In this document: one piece after another, positions 32,010 through 42,577 of the stretch
Position numbering within the stretch: position 1 is the stretch's first letter
How the letters are laid out: each line of letters opens with the position of its first letter
From: Globisporangium splendens
Taxonomy: Eukaryota; Oomycota; Peronosporomycetes; Pythiales; Pythiaceae
Direction of reading: 5' to 3'
Length of the DNA: 64,000 nucleotides
Assembly (NCBI GenBank): GCA_006386115.1
Contig: VFIW01000003.1
Location: 744,001-808,000 of the forward strand
Translations under genes and position numbers: made by a program
The notes under the pieces: generated by a model
Seen by the model: the letters and a program-made list of their open reading frames with translations, nothing else
Told to the model about the DNA's origin: nothing
Databases searched by the model: none

Positions 32010-34482
32010 ATGATGACAGACCTTCCCGGCGCCATGCCGCCGCCCCATGTGCGGCTGCGCTCCAACAACGGGGGCGGCGCGCAGCAGCTGCAGCGCGTGT
32101 CGGAATTGGTGACGGACCGGCGCTACCTGGTGCTCTCGGTGCTGGCGACGGCCATCGCGCTCGCGTCTACGCACCAGAAGCTGGCGTCGCTCTCACCCGC
32201 GGCGTGGCACGAGCTGGTGCTCGAGCAGCAGAACGCGACGGCGGCGGACGTGCAGACGGAGGAGATCGGCGTCGCGGCTGCGGATGTAGAGAAGGCGGCA
32301 GTGGCGGCGGTTTCCACGACGACGGTGTTCCTGACGGAGCTCATGCGCTCCCGCGTAAGCGCCGCGGTGAGTTTCAAACGTGATTATGCTGTTGTTTGGA
32401 GTTGTGTGCTATTTGACGGGTCAGATGCTGATTGCTGTTGTTCTCTTCATCTACGTGTGTACGCTGCGCTTGGGTTTGTATGATGCAGATCGTGATGCAT
32501 TTCTATCTGGTGGTAATGTACCACTTGTTTCTCGCCATGGCACACGCGTGCTTTGGCGCGATTCGACCGGCAGAGATCCAGGTATGCGCCTGGTGTATAT
32601 GGATGTCCTTTGTGGCCTCATGCTGAAGCGCTGAGCATGGCTCTATGACTCGACACTTGTATAATTGCTAGCAAACGAAAGAGACGATGATCCACTTCAT
32701 CCTCATGCGCTGTCTGCTGCTCGCGAGCACCATGGGTTCGGGCCAGAAGACGAAACTCGGGCTGCTGCTGATCTGGCTGTCCACCGTCGCGTTTCTGCGC
32801 GGGATCCTCTCGCTCTGCAGCGCTCGCTTCGAACACGTACGTTGCTTTTGAATTATGCATTGAATAATTGCATCTGCACTGATAAGATTGAGAAATAAAT
32901 GCAGCTGCTGACGCGTCCGATGACCCAAGTGCGTGATCTCCATCGCCTGGCGTTCGCGCTCGGCGCCGTCGTGGCGCTGGATCTGCTCATGGCCACGACA
33001 TGCTCGTACGTGTCGGTCGTGTCGCAGCTCGTGGTCCACTTTGCCTGGTTTGAGGCATCGCTGCTGCTGATCAAGACGCTGCAGCTCGGCACGAAAGTGG
33101 CGTTCCACGTGTTTGACATTGGCAACAGCATCGAGTTTGGCTCGGAGAAGGGCGAGTTTTACCTGTTGATCCTCCAGACGACGCTAAGCGGATGCTACCT
33201 GGTGCAACTCGTGTTTTACTATCTCTACATTATCAGCGTCGACCAGTTCCGCGTGAGTTTCCTCGACTTTATCCTGATCATCAACGTGAAAAATGCCACG
33301 GTGCAGCTCCTGGAGAACCTCAAGAAGGTCAAAATGTACCACCAGATCGTCATAGACTTGGACCAGTTGTTCCCCGACGCGACCCAGGACGAACTCGATG
33401 CTGTCTCCGACGATGTTTGTGTGATTTGCCTGAAACCCATGGACACTCAGGCCAAGAAACTGCATTGCGGCCACTTGTTCCACCGGTTTTGTCTGCGCCA
33501 GTGCCTCCAGAAGGCATCAATTGGCGATGCGTTCACGGGACTCGACAACAACTTCAATCAAGTGACAGCGGAGATCGGGATGGAAACTGGGGGCGGTGCT
33601 CACGCGCACGCGAACACGTCGCTTCGGTGTCCAATTTGCCGCAAGCACGTGCATTCTGGAAAACCCGAGGCACCACAGCAACCGCCTGTTGTTCACCCAG
33701 CAGAAGCACGTGCGAATGACACTGCTGTTGCTGCTATTCACGGCGAACACGAAGACGCGACAGCAGCACCAGTAGCAGCAGAGACTCAACCGGCATTTGG
33801 ACCAGAGCAGCCTTCTGTGGAGCCAGAGACCGAAGAAGTGATCCGCTTTAGCAGTACGGTTGGGCTTGTGTGGTCCTCTTGCGGTGGATGATTTCATGCA
33901 TTTACTAATTTTGATTATTTGTGTTTTCTAGCCGAGTTTCTTTCGCGATGGATTCCGTTCCCGAACTTCTCGTTTGAGATCGTCCGCCACCGAAGCGGCG
34001 ATGGTCAAGGTGCCAATGGCACAACGCCCTTTGTGGTGACGCCTGAGATGGTTCAGCAAGTGTGGGAGGTGTTTCCGCAGTACTCGTCGGAATCCATTAG
34101 TGCCGACTTGATGCGCACCCGATCTCCCGAGCGCACGATTGAACGGATCCTGAATGGCAGCTTTGAAGCGCAACAGAGTGCCCACGACGACGAAAGCGAG
34201 GATTTGGGCGACATTGCACAAACCATTGGCGACATTGATGATGACTTGCGTTGGAGCGTCTCGACGTTGTGGTCGAACCTCTGGCAGGCGGGTGACCAGC
34301 AGCCACCACGGTCTCCGCGGCAGGCGCGAGGGGCAACAATGGTTGACCGGAATGGCAACGTGGCCGAGCACATTGCGTTTCCCCCAGAACCAGCAGCGCG
34401 CAACCACATATTCCCGAACGGCGCGGCCGAAGCGGAAACGTTGCTGCGTCGACTGCAGCGATGGCGAGAGGACGAGCGGTAA
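32010..34482 (+). CDS. gp78/HRD1-type ER RING-CUE ubiquitin ligase
   Basis: Five exons: 32010-32366, 32489-32581, 32672-32836, 32905-33853 and 33932-34482; 704 residues. Multi-pass membrane domain (about residues 35-350) with HRD1-like order, including MRSRVSAA spliced to IVMHFYLVVMYHLFLAMAHACFGAIRPAEIQ-like sequence. A classic pre-RING element, LFPDATQDELDA, precedes the RING at residue 377 (CVICLKPM, LHCGHLFHRFC, CPICRKH). The last ligand pair is separated by 45 residues with a Gly/His-rich insert. A CUE ubiquitin-binding domain (VTPEMVQQVWEVFPQYS, about 557-600) identifies it as gp78/AMFR-like rather than HRD1 proper. The C-terminal basic helix (LLRRLQRWRE) could bind p97/Cdc48. It ubiquitinates misfolded ER proteins. 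Confidence 0.9.
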
Positions 34483-34758
34483 CTTTGCAAGTCAAAGTGT
34501 CGCCCTTCGTCCATTTGAATAGTTTAGCACTGCTTGCCGGGGCTCAGAGACATGCCCACCCAGAAGCGACTCCATATCCGTCCATTTTCCCCTTCTTCAT
34601 AAACCGAGATTGTTGAAAACCAGTTCGCTGTTTTTGACGATGTTGCCGCCATGTTCTCTCTTGCATGCATGCAAAATACATTCGTTTGTCTGTGTGCATT
34701 TGCTTATATGTGCTGATGGTGGTTTCTGCTTCTCTCTGGTGAATCTATACATCTCTAT

Positions 34759-35889
34759 CTAGTAAATCTCCAGCTCGGCGTTCGGATCTGCCGCGTACTT
34801 GCCCTTGTGCTTGTCGAAGAGCGTCTGGAGCTTGGCCAGATACATCGCGTGGTACTTTTGCACGTCGTCCTGTGTCGGGTGCTCAATGTGCGGGAACTGC
34901 ATCGGATGACCGACGACAGTAACGAGATCCACCTCACTGCGCGGCATGAAGAAACAGAACGGACTCCCGATGAACGCGGCGCCTGGGATCTTGAACTCGT
35001 TGAGCTTCAGACGCCAGCGCAGCAGGAATGGGAATGCTGTGTACGTCAGCTCTTCGCCGAATGTGTACGCCGGGTACACCTTGTAGCCGTACTGGAGCGC
35101 GAGCTTGATGAACCCAAAGCGCTGTTTGATGAACACGCGGTGTTTGCCGTGCTGGTACAGCGTTGCCTCCTCGAAGCCGCCAGGCACGAAGCCAATGTTG
35201 TCGCCCTTCTCCATGAGCTTGACGAAGGTGCTCTTGCTCACGTTGTCGAACTCGAGCCACTTGAGCATATCACGCAACGCTGGGAACCAGAAGAGGTTGT
35301 CGGCCACGAGCCACCGCGCGTCCGACTCGGCGAACCGCAAGTGGTGAGCGCCGTTGATCGCCATGCCGCACGTGAGGATCCCGTGCGGGTGGAACGCGTA
35401 CATGGCTTTGTCGTGCGGCTTGAGCACCGACGTGAAGTTGTACGCGAGGTCGTTGTCGACTGCTTTCTTGTCTGCAGCTTCTCCAGCGACTGGTTCGGCT
35501 TGAGGCTCCTGCTCTTTAGCCTCGAGCTCGTGCTCAAAGACGCACGTGTTGAACCGAAAGTACGGGTAGTAGTTGAACACGTTGCGCACGAAATGGCGCA
35601 AGTCCATCCACGCGACCACGGGGATGAGCCAGCGGTACGCCTCGTACGCGGCCATGAGAGATACGTACACCTTGACGCTGAACGGGATCGGCTCTTCGCC
35701 CTGGGTCACGAGCGCTTTCGCCAGCGAGAAGAACGTGTAGCCCCACATGGAGCCAAAGCCCATGAGTCCACAGACCCAGAGGAAGTAGATCCCGACGAGC
35801 ACGGCGCGGCGCCAGATCTGCCCCGACAGCGAGCGCAGCTCCGGGAGTTCGTCGGCGCGAGGCCACTGCGGATTGCGGCGTGCGCTCAT
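34759..35889 (-). CDS. DGAT2: Diacylglycerol acyltransferase type 2, copy 2
   Basis: Single exon, 376 residues, start MSARRNPQWPRADEL. It shows the same signatures as copy 1: two N-terminal hydrophobic segments, YPYFRFN, HPHG (FHPHGILTCG, about residue 166), GGFEEATLYQHGKHRVFIK, VYPAYTFGEELTY, FFMPRSEVDLVTVVGHP and the C-terminal LEIY. A copy-specific insertion before HPHG is rich in Glu, Ala and Lys (EAKEQEPQAEPVAGEAADKK). It lacks the intron found in copies 1 and 3 at the GYK/V position, which suggests intron loss or a retrocopy origin. The frame is open to 36066, but the initiator-like site near 35937-35954 supports 35889. Confidence 0.93.
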   Translation of the reverse strand: MSARRNPQWPRADELPELRSLSGQIWRRAVLVGIYFLWVCGLMGFGSMWGYTFFSLAKALVTQGEEPIPFSVKVYVSLMAAYEAYRWLIPVVAWMDLRHFVRNVFNYYPYFRFNTCVFEHELEAKEQEPQAEPVAGEAADKKAVDNDLAYNFTSVLKPHDKAMYAFHPHGILTCGMAINGAHHLRFAESDARWLVADNLFWFPALRDMLKWLEFDNVSKSTFVKLMEKGDNIGFVPGGFEEATLYQHGKHRVFIKQRFGFIKLALQYGYKVYPAYTFGEELTYTAFPFLLRWRLKLNEFKIPGAAFIGSPFCFFMPRSEVDLVTVVGHPMQFPHIEHPTQDDVQKYHAMYLAKLQTLFDKHKGKYAADPNAELEIY

Positions 35890-35936
35890 GATCGCTCTTG
35901 CTGCTGCTGGCTGGTGCTGACTGTGGTCCTGTGAGA

Positions 35937-35954
35937 GCGAATCGAAGAGTGAGG
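35937..35954 (-). promoter_or_regulatory. Initiator-like core promoter of DGAT2 copy 2
   Basis: Minus strand reads CCTCACTCTTCGATTCGC, a near match to the oomycete initiator plus flanking element, about 50-65 bp upstream of the chosen ATG. Confidence 0.45.
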
Positions 35955-36600
35955 TGAGGGCAAGCGGGGAGCAGGAGACGGGATGGGTCGCGTGCTGTGA
36001 TGTCACCATGAACGGTGACGCGCCATGGAGCACACGGTGCTTCGGTGCTTCGGCATGTCTCGACACGATACGTCAACGGTTCCCTCCCTGTGTAAAATAG
36101 ATACTCATTGTCGGAGCGGTTTAGAGAGGGTACATGATTTTAGAAGCAAGACAAATCAGAACGATCATGCTAAAGAAATCAGAACGGGTAGCCATCATAG
36201 CAGCTGCACGAGACAAGAAGAAATAACAAACCGCTCAGGAGGTCGATCGAATGCTGCAAACATACAACCTCAAGAGAGCGAATGGTGACGAGCATTTCCT
36301 TTGATCGTCTCTCGCTCCCCACTCGTTCGCTCTTTTCCTTTGTCGATAGAACGGTTCCCCAGTCACATTGATGCAAACCGTCGTTTCAATCATCCTATGC
36401 AGCAAACTCCAGGAACTGATCAAACTCGGCGATCGCAAGAGGAACTCAACGGATGCCGCGCGAGTCGAGGGCTTCAGATGCTAGTAGCGAAGGAATGCAT
36501 TAACTGATCATGTTGTGTGATACGTTGCTCAACTGAGTGCCTTGATTTACATATAGGCTTTCTGCATCGATTGTGCGACCACAACCGTGCGTATTCTGCT
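35955..36600. other. Intergenic region between DGAT2 copies 2 and 3
   Basis: About 650 bp. Frames on both strands are short and show no motif. It contains the upstream region of copy 2 and the 3' flank of copy 3. Confidence 0.4.
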
Positions 36601-37797
36601 CTAGTACACTTCTAATGTCGCATCTGGGTTTGCTGCGAATTGCGTCTTGTGGGTCTCAAACAACTTGACGAGGGCGTCTTCGTACAGCTCGTGGTATTTC
36701 GCGACATCGGCTTTCGTCGGGTGCTCGATCCGTGGGAACTGCAGCGGCTTCCCCACGACTGTGATCAGCTCGATGTTGCTCTTCGGCATGAAGAAACACC
36801 ACATACTGCCCATAAACGCGACGCCAGGGACCTTGAACTCGTTCAACTTGAGGCGGAAGTCGAGGAAATAGGGAAACGCGTGGTATGTGAACTCCTCACC
36901 AAAGGTGTACACGGGGTGAACCTACGAATTGCAATCAGCAGCACATCAAATCCATCAGCAATTCACCTGAACCCTCACCATATTGCCATGCTCCTTCTTT
37001 ACCTTGTAGCCGTACTGGAGCGCCAACTTGATGAACCCGAAGCGTTTCTTGAGAAACACGCGGTGCTTTCCGCGTTCATACAACGTGGCTTCTTCGAATC
37101 CGCCAGGACAAAAGCCAATGTTCTGCTGCTTCTCCATCGCTTCCACAAAGCTCCACCGTTGCACATGGCTGAAGTTCCACCACTTCAGCACATCTCGAAT
37201 GACAGGGAACCAGAACAAGTTCTCGGCGACGAGCCATCGCGTCTTCGCCTCAGCAAACTTCGCATGGTGGATGCCGTTCACCAAGGGACCGCACGAGAGA
37301 ACGCCGTGCGGGTGGAGCGCGTACATGGCGCTGTCTTGGGACTTCGCGAACGGTGTCATCTGGTCACACGCGAGTGTGACGCCACGCAGCTCCATCTTCG
37401 TCTGGTGCTCAGTGCTTTGTTCGTTTTGCTCCAGCTCTTCTTCAAAGATGCACGCATTGAGATGAAAGTACGGATACTTGGCGAGCACAGAGCGCGCAGC
37501 GTGCTGCAGGAACGGCCATTCGCCGACGGGAAAGAGCCAATGGTACGACTCGTAGACGACGAGAAACCCAATGAACCATGTCACGATGCGAGGGACTGGT
37601 GCATTTGCAAATTCATCATCATGATCGCCGCCAGCGACTGCTGACCACAGGATGCGTCCCAACCACAGGAACGTGTAGCCGTAGAGCGACGTGAACACCA
37701 GCAGCCCCACCACCCAGAGCGCGTAGACGCCGCCGACGACCGCGAGGCACTTGATCTGCCAAGTGAGCGTCCGCCGCAGCACCATTGCGCCGTTCAT
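36601..37797 (-). CDS. DGAT2: Diacylglycerol acyltransferase type 2, copy 3
   Basis: Two exons, 37797-37003 and 36921-36601, 371 residues from MNGAMVLRRTLTWQ; an ATG at 37890 in the same frame would add 31. DGAT2 marks: LHPHGVLSCG, GGFEEATLYERGKHRVFLK, GFIKLALQYGYK at the splice site, then VHPVYTFGEEFTY and FFMPKSNIELITVVGKP. The intron position equals that of copy 1. The residue before the HPHG motif is Leu where copies 1 and 2 have Phe, and GGFEE is preceded by IGFCP rather than IGF(L/V)P, so substrate preference may differ. It lies in tandem with copy 2. Confidence 0.9.
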
Positions 37798-38151
37798 CAC
37801 AGCTCCAGGAGGTCTCCGAAAAAACAGAAACTGGGAAGCAACAAGTTGGTTTTGTGTCCACTTGGACCAGGAATTACATTGAGCAATCATATAGAGGCAT
37901 CGATTCCTTGCTTCATATTATGCATGGGATATGAATGTGGTAAATAAACAGGTTTTGGAAGGAACACAGTCAGATCCTTCTCTCCCCTCAAGTGACAACC
38001 GCCATTGATGAGACCGCGACTGCACATGCCGAGTTCAGCAGCAGGATACCTTGGGACCATGCATTTCAACGACAAGAGGTTCATATTTTCGTGACTGGGT
38101 TATTGCGCAGCTAAGTCCGTATGCTACTCACTACGACGACGCTGTCGAGCT
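37798..38151. other. Intergenic region upstream of DGAT2 copy 3
   Basis: Contains a weak initiator-like site on the minus strand (GCTCAATGTAATTCC near 37873-37888) that favours the ATG at 37797. Nothing else recognised. Confidence 0.35.
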
Positions 38152-38225
38152 ATCAGTCCATCTCGACCGCGAGGACGACCTTGCCGACGACGCGACCCGA
38201 CTTGATCTTGTTGATCGCCTCCAGC
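38152..38225 (-). pseudogene. C-terminal fragment of an MDR oxidoreductase
   Basis: On the minus strand this stretch translates as EAINKIKSGRVVGKVVLAVE followed by a stop two codons later. That is the C-terminal end shared by all intact MDR copies in the window. No Rossmann domain precedes it in frame, so it is a truncated relic. Confidence 0.75.
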
Positions 38226-38397
38226 AGACTGCCGAGAGTGAGGTGTTTCTGAGTTTTGACGGTGTGGCACCGATATCATTCTCGAGTAGAGCTGCGACTT
38301 GGGAGCAAAGACCGTTGATCTGGCGGGGCTGTGCGGCTGGCAATATGAGGCAGGAAGAGATTGCCCCTTCCTCATCGGAAGTAATTATTCGTACGAT

Positions 38398-39087
38398 TCA
38401 GTGCCGAATTTGTCCCTTCTGTTCCTTAACCATCACTCGCTGGCCAGATCGAATTTGGTTCTTTTGCTCAGTGCAGACTGACTGCCCTGCAACCACGTCC
38501 ACCCTTAGCAGGTAGCCGTCCAGGAGCGTTTGAAGAAGCTCGGGGCGGAGTGCCTTGTTTTGGCGGGGGTTGAATTCCGATTCGCCACGAACCAGGTGGA
38601 CGGTCGATGCTAAGTCAAGCTTCTCAGTGCGAACAATGCCCGACAATGACCTTACTGGCTGTTCATCGATCTCGTAGCGTGATTGCGTTCCACGTCGGCC
38701 ATCTTGGACACCCTGGGGTCGGAGAAAGGCAGAATGCTGGATCTCCCAACGCAACAGATATTCTTCGAATTTGCCTTGAATCATGAGAGCTGACTCACTC
38801 GGCAACGCAATAAATCGTGACCTTCTCAAGTGTCCACTGTACACAAACTCTGCATGCTCCACACAAACCGTGGAGACATCAAAACGGTCTCCGTGCAATG
38901 CTAGCAGATATAAGTCCCCTACCACTAACATTTGAGGGGAAACTGCGCTCACGCAAAACACGAAATGTGTGGTTTTTGGAAGTCTTCCGATGACGCCTTT
39001 TATACTCGGAGATGGCGGCAAGTTGCTGACCGTGCTTGACACCAATGACCTGGTGGAGGATTTCTCTTTAAACTGGAACTGTCGCAT
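38398..39087 (-). CDS. Hypothetical protein between MDR relics
   Basis: 229 residues from the ATG at 39087 (MRQFQFKEKSSTRSL). Composition is coding-like: a hydrophobic beta-type stretch (THFVFCVSAVSPQMLVVGDLY), FDVSTVCVEHAEFVYSG, an EEYLLRWEIQHSAF segment, and a charged C-terminus. Further minus-strand frames at 39149-39400 and 39348-39563 look related in style and may be earlier parts of the same reading unit, broken by frameshifts. No family recognised. It sits between two MDR fragments, so it may be an insertion or part of a rearranged, decaying locus. Confidence 0.4.
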   Translation of the reverse strand: MRQFQFKEKSSTRSLVSSTVSNLPPSPSIKGVIGRLPKTTHFVFCVSAVSPQMLVVGDLYLLALHGDRFDVSTVCVEHAEFVYSGHLRRSRFIALPSESALMIQGKFEEYLLRWEIQHSAFLRPQGVQDGRRGTQSRYEIDEQPVRSLSGIVRTEKLDLASTVHLVRGESEFNPRQNKALRPELLQTLLDGYLLRVDVVAGQSVCTEQKNQIRSGQRVMVKEQKGQIRH

Positions 39088-39639
39088 CCACGGATGTATT
39101 GGATGCGTCAAATCCGATCAAACATAGCAGAAGCGCCACGACTGGGGCTCACTCAGCCGGCACCTCTGCTGGGCTATCCTTCAGGTTCACGACAACACCA
39201 TCCGGAGTTCTTTCGATCACTTGTCCATGCGACAGCACTCGATTGTTTTCAGCCACCACGGCACGCCGAAGCAACATGCCACTTGGATCCATGGCTTCCT
39301 CTTCTGAGACCACGCTATTGCTGACCACAGAGCGAGTGACCGACCACTTACTTCCGACGTCGTCGTGCAAGCTTTCGATGCACACAGTCTTCTTGGCCAC
39401 TCAACAAACCTTGGCATGCATAGGATATCCCAGGTGCATCCCCATGTTCTCCGGCAGCAGCAGAAGAAAGGACCGAATAGGAAGAGGCATCATAGTCAGT
39501 GTTCGTCGTGGACATGAACTGAGAAAGGACTACATGTTGGCGCAGGACAGCGTCCCTTTCCAAACTTCAAACGAACTCGACGATAATGGGAGCCACAGTC
39601 CCAACGGAACTCGACCAGTAGTAGATCCAGCGTCGTCAG

Positions 39640-39918
39640 TGGGTACGTGCTCGATTTTAACACTCATCCATGTGGCAAACCTAGTCGAGTCTCCAGTCGG
39701 TGTCACGCTCACTGGAGTGCTCCTGCAGTCCTCTGGTGAACACTTGCGCGCCATCGCCAAGTCGATGGAGGCAGGTCAGGTCAAGACGGTCGTCGACTCG
39801 GTGTACCCGTTCGAGAGCCTCCTGGAAGCGAACGCCAAGGTGATGACGGGTCGGGTGGTCAGCAAGGTCGTCGTCGTGATCGCGAAGGACTCATTGCAAA
39901 GTTGCCGCCGTCCTTAAT
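39640..39918 (+). pseudogene. C-terminal third of an MDR oxidoreductase
   Basis: The plus-strand frame contains ESPVGVTLTGVLLQSSGEHL, then AIAKSMEAGQVKTVVDSVYP, FESLLEANAKVMTGRVVSKV and a stop. This aligns with the last quarter of the intact copies (ESPIGA...SGKDLREI, FIEKGQVKTIVDSVYPFES, NKVKSGRVVGKVV). The N-terminal and nucleotide-binding parts are missing or replaced. It faces the opposite way to the 38152-38225 fragment. Confidence 0.8.
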
Positions 39919-40136
39919 CTGACCTGCTACTAGCGCCATTGCTTGTTCGTTGACAAGTAGAAATGAGTAGCTGCATTCATGCCTTGGAGTTAGATATGGA
40001 AAAGCATCGCGTTCATATGAGCTATACGTGACACCAAACATTGAGTCGTTGAGAATTCGTCTCGGATGTTTTACTTTTATTCAACAACAGCGTTTTCGAT
40101 TGCGGGCTTCTCAATGTTAAGCAAGCGCGAATGTAC

Positions 40137-41120
40137 TTATTCCTGAGCGACCGAGATGATCACTTTTCCGACGACACGACCGCCCTTGACCTTGTTGATC
40201 GCTTCGATCGTGCTCTCGAATGGATACACGGTGTCGACAATCGTCTTGACCTGGTCCTTTTCAATAAACTTGGCGATCTCGCGCAAGTCCTTGCCCGAGG
40301 ACAAGCAGAAGAAGTAAAAGTCCTTGGCGCCAATGGGAGATTCGATCTTGTTCTCAATCTGCGTGAGTGTGACGAAGCGACCGGTGTCCTTCTTCAAGAT
40401 CTTCTGCGCAGCATCGTTCCACGCCTGTGGCTCGAAGCCGCAGTCGTAGATCAGGTCGATCGAGTGCTCGTCGAGAACTTCCACCCATTTTTGGGTAGTG
40501 TAATCGATAATTTGGTCGGCACCGAGCGACTTGACGAGGTCCACGTTGCGGTGGCTCGTGGTGGCAATCACGTGGGCACCAGCGCTCTTGGCAAGTTGGA
40601 CCGCGAGGGTGCCCGTGGCGCTGCTTCCACCGAGGATCAACACACGTTCGCCGGTCTTGAGGGAGCCATGCGTGAATAGCGCTTGGTAACTAGTGAGACC
40701 GGCGAGTGGAACACCCGCCGCGTCCTTGAAGCTCTGGCTCTTTGGCTTTGGCGCAACGTACTGCGCTTCCACAGAGATGTATTCGGCCACGGCACCAAAG
40801 TCGTCGGTAGGGGTGCGCGTGAACACATCGTCGCCGACCTTGAAATCGGTCACTTCAGAGCCGACTTCAACGACGGTGCCAGCGGCGTCAAAGCCCACGA
40901 TGAACGGCACTTCTTCGGTTGGCGAGCGGCCGAACCAGTACGCACCGTACTCGGCGAGCTTGTAGTCGACCGGGTTGAGCGCGGCGTTGACGACCTTGAT
41001 GCGCACGTGGTTTGGCTTGAGTGTCTTCTGCGGGACCTCGACGATCTTCCACTCGGTGTCGACGGCGCCGAACTTGGTGTACTGGAACTGCTTGAACGTA
41101 GCTGGGACAGACGAAGCCAT
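40137..41120 (-). CDS. Zinc-free MDR oxidoreductase, copy 4
   Basis: 327 residues, intronless, start MASSVPATFKQFQYTKFG. GroES-like half (VRIKVVNAALNPVDYKL, FIVGFDAAGTVVEVGS) and Rossmann half with LILGGSSATGTLAVQLAKSAGA and SLGADQIIDY. The N-terminal half shares long identical nucleotide runs with copy 5 (40750 to about 41115 against 43191 to about 43556), while the C-terminal half diverges. The soluble enzyme probably reduces quinones or enones with NADPH; substrate unknown. Confidence 0.92.
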   Translation of the reverse strand: MASSVPATFKQFQYTKFGAVDTEWKIVEVPQKTLKPNHVRIKVVNAALNPVDYKLAEYGAYWFGRSPTEEVPFIVGFDAAGTVVEVGSEVTDFKVGDDVFTRTPTDDFGAVAEYISVEAQYVAPKPKSQSFKDAAGVPLAGLTSYQALFTHGSLKTGERVLILGGSSATGTLAVQLAKSAGAHVIATTSHRNVDLVKSLGADQIIDYTTQKWVEVLDEHSIDLIYDCGFEPQAWNDAAQKILKKDTGRFVTLTQIENKIESPIGAKDFYFFCLSSGKDLREIAKFIEKDQVKTIVDTVYPFESTIEAINKVKGGRVVGKVIISVAQE

Positions 41121-41166
41121 GGCGATTGTGGTGGTTGCTGGAGAGTTGGATGAGGGGATTGCAAGG

Positions 41167-41183
41167 CGAATTGCAGAATGAGC
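41167..41183 (-). promoter_or_regulatory. Oomycete-type core promoter of MDR copy 4
   Basis: Minus strand reads GCTCATTCTGCAATTCG, about 50-60 bp upstream of the ATG at 41120. Confidence 0.75.
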
Positions 41184-42577
41184 GCTGGAATGCAGGGAGC
41201 TCCGGTGCAGACGGATGAGTCTCCAAGGCAGCGCGCGTGGGTCAGATGCATATCCGATCCGAGATTGTAAACAAGGTTGTCCCTGTCATCACTCCTTTGA
41301 CCCTTTTATGCGACGGGTTTCTGCATCAAAGTCGCGCTCTATACAAACAGCAAGTCAGCGCCAGATTCGTTGGCCTGTTTCCTCCCCTTAAATCAAACCC
41401 GTCGGTTCGCGCGCTTTCGATGGGGACGACCAAAGAGTGATGGTGTAAACACTGCCACTTATCGTCATCCTCTTTCGCGTATTTAGACAGTTCAGCGGAC
41501 ATACTGTAACGCATCACTCCAATATGCATCAATAAGGTTTGCAGAGTTAATCACATTGCGCATTTTTGCATTGGGAAGTGAAATTTGAGATGGGAGGGAC
41601 GCATGGGTCCACCACAATGTGGGCAGTCGGCCACGTCATCGCGTTTCGCTTTCGAATGCCCGAGTTTTGTATGACGCTCACAGCAAATCCCGACGCTTCT
41701 TCAACGGCGCGAGCGTCTAATCTTCCGGAAGAGCTCGATTTCTTCCACGGACTCGCTCAAAGAGAAGGAAAATGGATGAAAAGCATCGCTCTCTCGTTGA
41801 ACTTGCGACGAGTATCTGTGTATCCTCAACTGTCGCCATCGTCCCCAAATTCCACGTTGTTTGCGCTTGGATTAGTTCAGCAGAAGCCATCGATACAACT
41901 TTGATTCGTCAAGCAGAAACCATCGAAACAGGGCTTTCGATGGCCGTGGCGCGTCCATCCTTCACTCGGCGAGCGTGCACTTTTCTCGAGTCCGTTGCAG
42001 AGCTCTCGGTCGACAATAACCTAGATGTCCTTGCCTCCTGGGTCCAATACGCCAGCCAGCACTATCCTCTCTCGATGAAGACTGCACCGACAATCGTTCA
42101 TTCACACCGGATGCTATGTGTGACTATGCGCTGCCGACGTCAGAAAAGATTCGCAGCCATTGAGCTTGGGTGGTCGCCATCATTTTTTGCATTCAAGCCT
42201 GCCTGGATGCGCGCATGTGCATCGTCTCAAGCACACGCACCCTGGGCATGTCGCTGCTGCTGGTGCAGCGGATGGATAAATGGCCAGCGCGCTGCAACGC
42301 ATTAGCGAATGTGTGAAGTCGCGTGTCGAGAGATCCACCATGCGACACAAAAAACAGTGCAACGCTGCTTATGCTGCACAGCAACGCAAAAGTAGCTTCT
42401 CGCTGGCAGTCGCCCAAGCAGAAGCTTCCAAGAAAAATGTGATTGCTGAGCAAGTAGATCAGGGATACAATTTCGCTTTTTCTCGTATTGAATATTTTAA
42501 GAGTCACCTAATGACCACACTTCAGCAACGCATGGAGTGGTCTGCGCAACGGAGCGAACACATACCAAGAACTCGGT
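41184..42577. other. Intergenic region between MDR copies 4 and 5
   Basis: About 1.4 kb. A plus-strand frame at 42280-42630 (with EASKKNVIAEQVDQGYNF) has somewhat coding-like composition but overlaps the 3' end of copy 5 and has no family signal. Nothing else recognised. Confidence 0.35.
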
